From Rhynchopus sp. YZ270_cl-10 (Eukaryota > Euglenozoa > Diplonemea > Diplonemida > Diplonemidae), in contig OZ037890.1 of NCBI GenBank assembly GCA_964035575.1, positions 682,001-746,000 of the forward strand: a stretch of 64,000 nucleotides of DNA, in the 5' to 3' direction. The notes below the pieces were generated by a model. The model was given only the letters and a program-made list of their open reading frames with translations. It had not been told where the DNA came from and made no database searches. Every line of letters starts with the position of its first letter. Position 1 is the first letter of the stretch. A program made the translations under genes and the position numbers. Of the stretch, positions 61,956 through 64,000 are shown in pieces.

Positions 61956-63650
61956 GGGCTTAGTTATTTTTTTTTTTTGGTACGCGTCCGCGCGCGCTCA
62001 AATTTTTGGAAATCCAAAAATAAAAAATAAAAAATAAAAAAAAATATGCCGGTGTGGTGTGCATAGAAAAGTATAAAAAAAAAAGTTGGAAAATTTCAAC
62101 AATTTTTTTTCCGAATATTTTTTTCCGAATTTTTTTTTTTGGGCACAACATTGATTTTGCAGCCAAAACAAGTTATTTTTTTTTGGTATTTTATTTTTTT
62201 TTGCGCGCGCGCCATACTTGTAGCTAACTAGCCGTGGTACGTGGCGATTTTGTTTCCCAAAAGAAAGAAAAAAATCGGCCGGAAAGAAATTTTTTTTACC
62301 CAGGAAAAAAATTTTTACCCAGGGAAAAAATTTTCCCCCAGGAAATAAATTTCCCTCAGGCACTAAATTTGCCTCAGGAAATAAATTTCCCCCAGGAAAT
62401 AAATTTGCCTCGGGCAATAAATTTCCCTCAGGAAATAAATTTGCCTCAGGCAATAAATTTCCCTCAGGAAATAAATTTCCCTCAGGAAATAAATTTCCCT
62501 CAGGAAATAAATTTGCCTCAGGAAATAAATTTCCCCTAGGAAATAAATTTGCCCCAGGAAATAAATTTCCCTCAGGCAATAAATTTCCTTCCAGGATATG
62601 CACCTGGGGAACTGGGTTGCATCCTGTATCTTAAATTTTTTTGCCTGCGGCGCCATTTTTTCATTTTTTGCTCCGCAAAAAAGGGTTCGTTGAGTGACTC
62701 TGGTGACAGGGATTACGCTCCACGTGTGGAACGTATGGAAATCCATACGTGAATTGTTTTGAAAAGGTGGAATCCGTACGTGTCCATACGTGGTAATTTG
62801 GGTTTTGGATTGAGGCTGGGGTGGGGTTAGGTGAGGAGTGGGGGCTCCGCCCACCTCTCACCTACCCCCCACAGAATTCTATTTTTAGAAGACAATTTTC
62901 TTCTATTTTACCGGAAAAGGAAGATGCACTGCGGCGCGAGCTTTCAACCCACCCTTCCCGCGACATAGTAGGCAATTTTAAGCGCAATTTTTAGAAATGT
63001 TGCGTACCGTGGCTTCGCCAGAAACTTTCGTTTTAGCAAAATATGGAAGTAAAATTTACGGAACTGGACGATAGTTACCAACAAAAGTGCCATTTTATGT
63101 CAACATTTTAAAGAAATGTTGCGTACCGTGGCTTCGCCAGAACCTTTGGGAAGCAATGAGGAGTGAGAAAGAAGGATAAGGGCAAAGAAAAAAGTAGCGT
63201 ACCATGCGCCTGCGGCGCAAGCTTGCATTCCATCCTTTCCATGACATAGTTTGGCTGTAAAAAAAGGTGCAATTGTAAGCGCATTTTTTAGAAATGTTGC
63301 GTACCGTGGCTTCGCCACGAGTTTAACACTGAAAAGATGGGGAATATGCTTGAACGCCCTGTTTCTCAGCAACAAGCGTCACAGATTCAAGAGAAAACGG
63401 AGGTGTTCCTGCTAATGGCGGAGGAGTTGGAAAACGTCGCTCCCCCCGTATTTGTTTCCGGAATTGAGCTTCTGAGGACCTTTTTCGCGCGAAGCGCGAA
63501 AAATTTTTTTTTGCCAAAAAGAAAGAAATTGGGCGTGGAATTCTAAAATTTTTCGGGAAAAACGGCATATTTAGCGATAAGTATGGCGCGCGCGCTCAAA
63601 ATTTGAGGGGGGTCCCGGACGCGTACCAAAAAAAAAAAATAACTAAGCCC
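61956..63650. mobile_element. 1.7-kb PIF/Harbinger-like non-autonomous transposon, TAA duplication
   Basis: Terminal repeats GGGCTTAGTTA, a T run, GGTACGCGTCCG and GCGCGCTCAAATTTT are complementary at both ends. TAA flanks both sides (61953-61955 and 63651-63653). It sits inside a GCTTCGGCCGACATTGAG module; joining the flanks and removing one TAA gives GGTGTAAAGTGATTG, matching GGTATAACGTGATTG in intact copies. A 3-bp TWA duplication is the PIF/Harbinger signature. No transposase is visible. It carries four GCGTACCGTG-hairpin motifs (63002, 63121, 63197 and 63299) and a minisatellite. Confidence 0.85.
62292..62590. repeat. Minisatellite, 18-base unit around AGGAAATAAATTT
   Basis: About 16 units of AGGAAATAAATTTSCCTC with small variants. 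The unit length is a multiple of three, so several frames stay open, but the product is only a repeat (for example FPEGNL) and I do not call a gene. Confidence 0.85.
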
Positions 63651-64000
63651 TAAAGTGATTGTCGAAACAGCAAAAAGAAAAAGAAAAGAAAAACCCCCAT
63701 GTAAATTAGGAGAATACGGAGAGGAATGGGTTTTACCTCGAGAGCTTGTGTGCGGCAGTGACACACTGTGCGTTCTTTTTTTTTTTTCTTCCCCTTCCTA
63801 CTCTCGTCTTTTCTTTCTTTGTGTTTTTTCCCTTCCCAGAGAGTCCCCCTTTCCTTCCGCTCCCCCACTTCACCCCGTATACCATATTCCAGAAGGAAAA
63901 AAATAACCCCAAATATCATAACAGTTGGTACCATCCCCTGGACGGTACCTACAAAGGACGAAAGAAAGCATCAAATCCAATTAAGCTTGTGGAAGAAGTG
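63651..64000. other. Right half of the split module, then unassigned sequence
   Basis: 63651-63680 is the second half of the module interrupted by the transposon (AAGTGATTGTCGAAAC). The rest is pyrimidine- and A-rich, with no gene seen. Confidence 0.5.

Noticed and set aside
61998-62603. 201-codon minus-strand frame with FPEGNL repeats
   Set aside because: The unit is an 18-base minisatellite, so several frames stay open; there is no start context or domain.
1-64000. CRISPR-like array in the spaced repeats
   Set aside because: No regular repeat-spacer pattern; the repeats are dispersed, the genome is eukaryotic, and no cas genes are present.

Overview
The window is nuclear DNA from a unicellular eukaryote, most likely a euglenozoan and plausibly a diplonemid. 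Four things point there. The cysteine protease at 7064-8032 closely matches the kinetoplastid brucipain/cruzipain type. A minus-strand 18S rRNA fragment at 27228-27352 carries a helix sequence that I recall as euglenozoan-like. Every protein gene I can support lies on the + strand, and most are preceded by a pyrimidine tract and an AG shortly before the ATG, as expected for polycistronic transcription with spliced-leader trans-splicing. Two genes also have ordinary GT-AG introns with a GTATG 5' site, which argues against a trypanosomatid. The assignment to diplonemids is inference.

Layout. 1-1.4 kb: inverted-repeat-rich, non-coding. 1.4-13.3 kb: a compact run of six genes: six-EF-hand protein, ankyrin-repeat protein, secreted CUB-tyrosinase, cathepsin-L-type protease, 1130-residue protein with two degenerate cyclic-nucleotide-binding folds, and a small voltage-sensor-like membrane protein. 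13.3-18.5 kb: repeats and a tyrosine-recombinase element with long inverted repeats and 13-4-13 palindromes. 18.6-30.5 kb: a secreted Cys-rich protein (one intron), a small zinc-finger protein, a UBAC2-like ER rhomboid pseudoprotease, a MULE-like element with a 9-bp target duplication, the rRNA fragment, and a STE7-like protein kinase (three introns). 35.8-36.6 kb: a PHO80-type cyclin. 36.6-64 kb: I recognise no intact gene. The region is filled with DNA transposon relics and short homopolymer-bounded repeat modules.

The repeats are the main novelty. Several elements have clear target duplications: 37030-40002, 42077-42359 and 47674-47838 (all CA...TG-type ends, 6 bp), 25520-26965 (9 bp), 49227-49691 (7 bp), and 61956-63650 (TAA, inserted in an identifiable repeat so that the empty site can be read). 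Two near-identical 2.2-kb elements face each other at 53536-58474 and form a 5-kb palindrome. Their core is shared with the 37030-40002 element although the terminal repeats are unrelated. A hairpin repeat of about 50 bp (CTAAGC...GCTTAG) occurs more than 20 times, almost always on the + strand. It lies inside an intron and next to a probable splice acceptor.

Functionally the genes look like unrelated housekeeping, signalling and secretory genes, not one pathway. This is normal for a euglenozoan directional cluster. All calls are by eye from sequence, and no database search was run.
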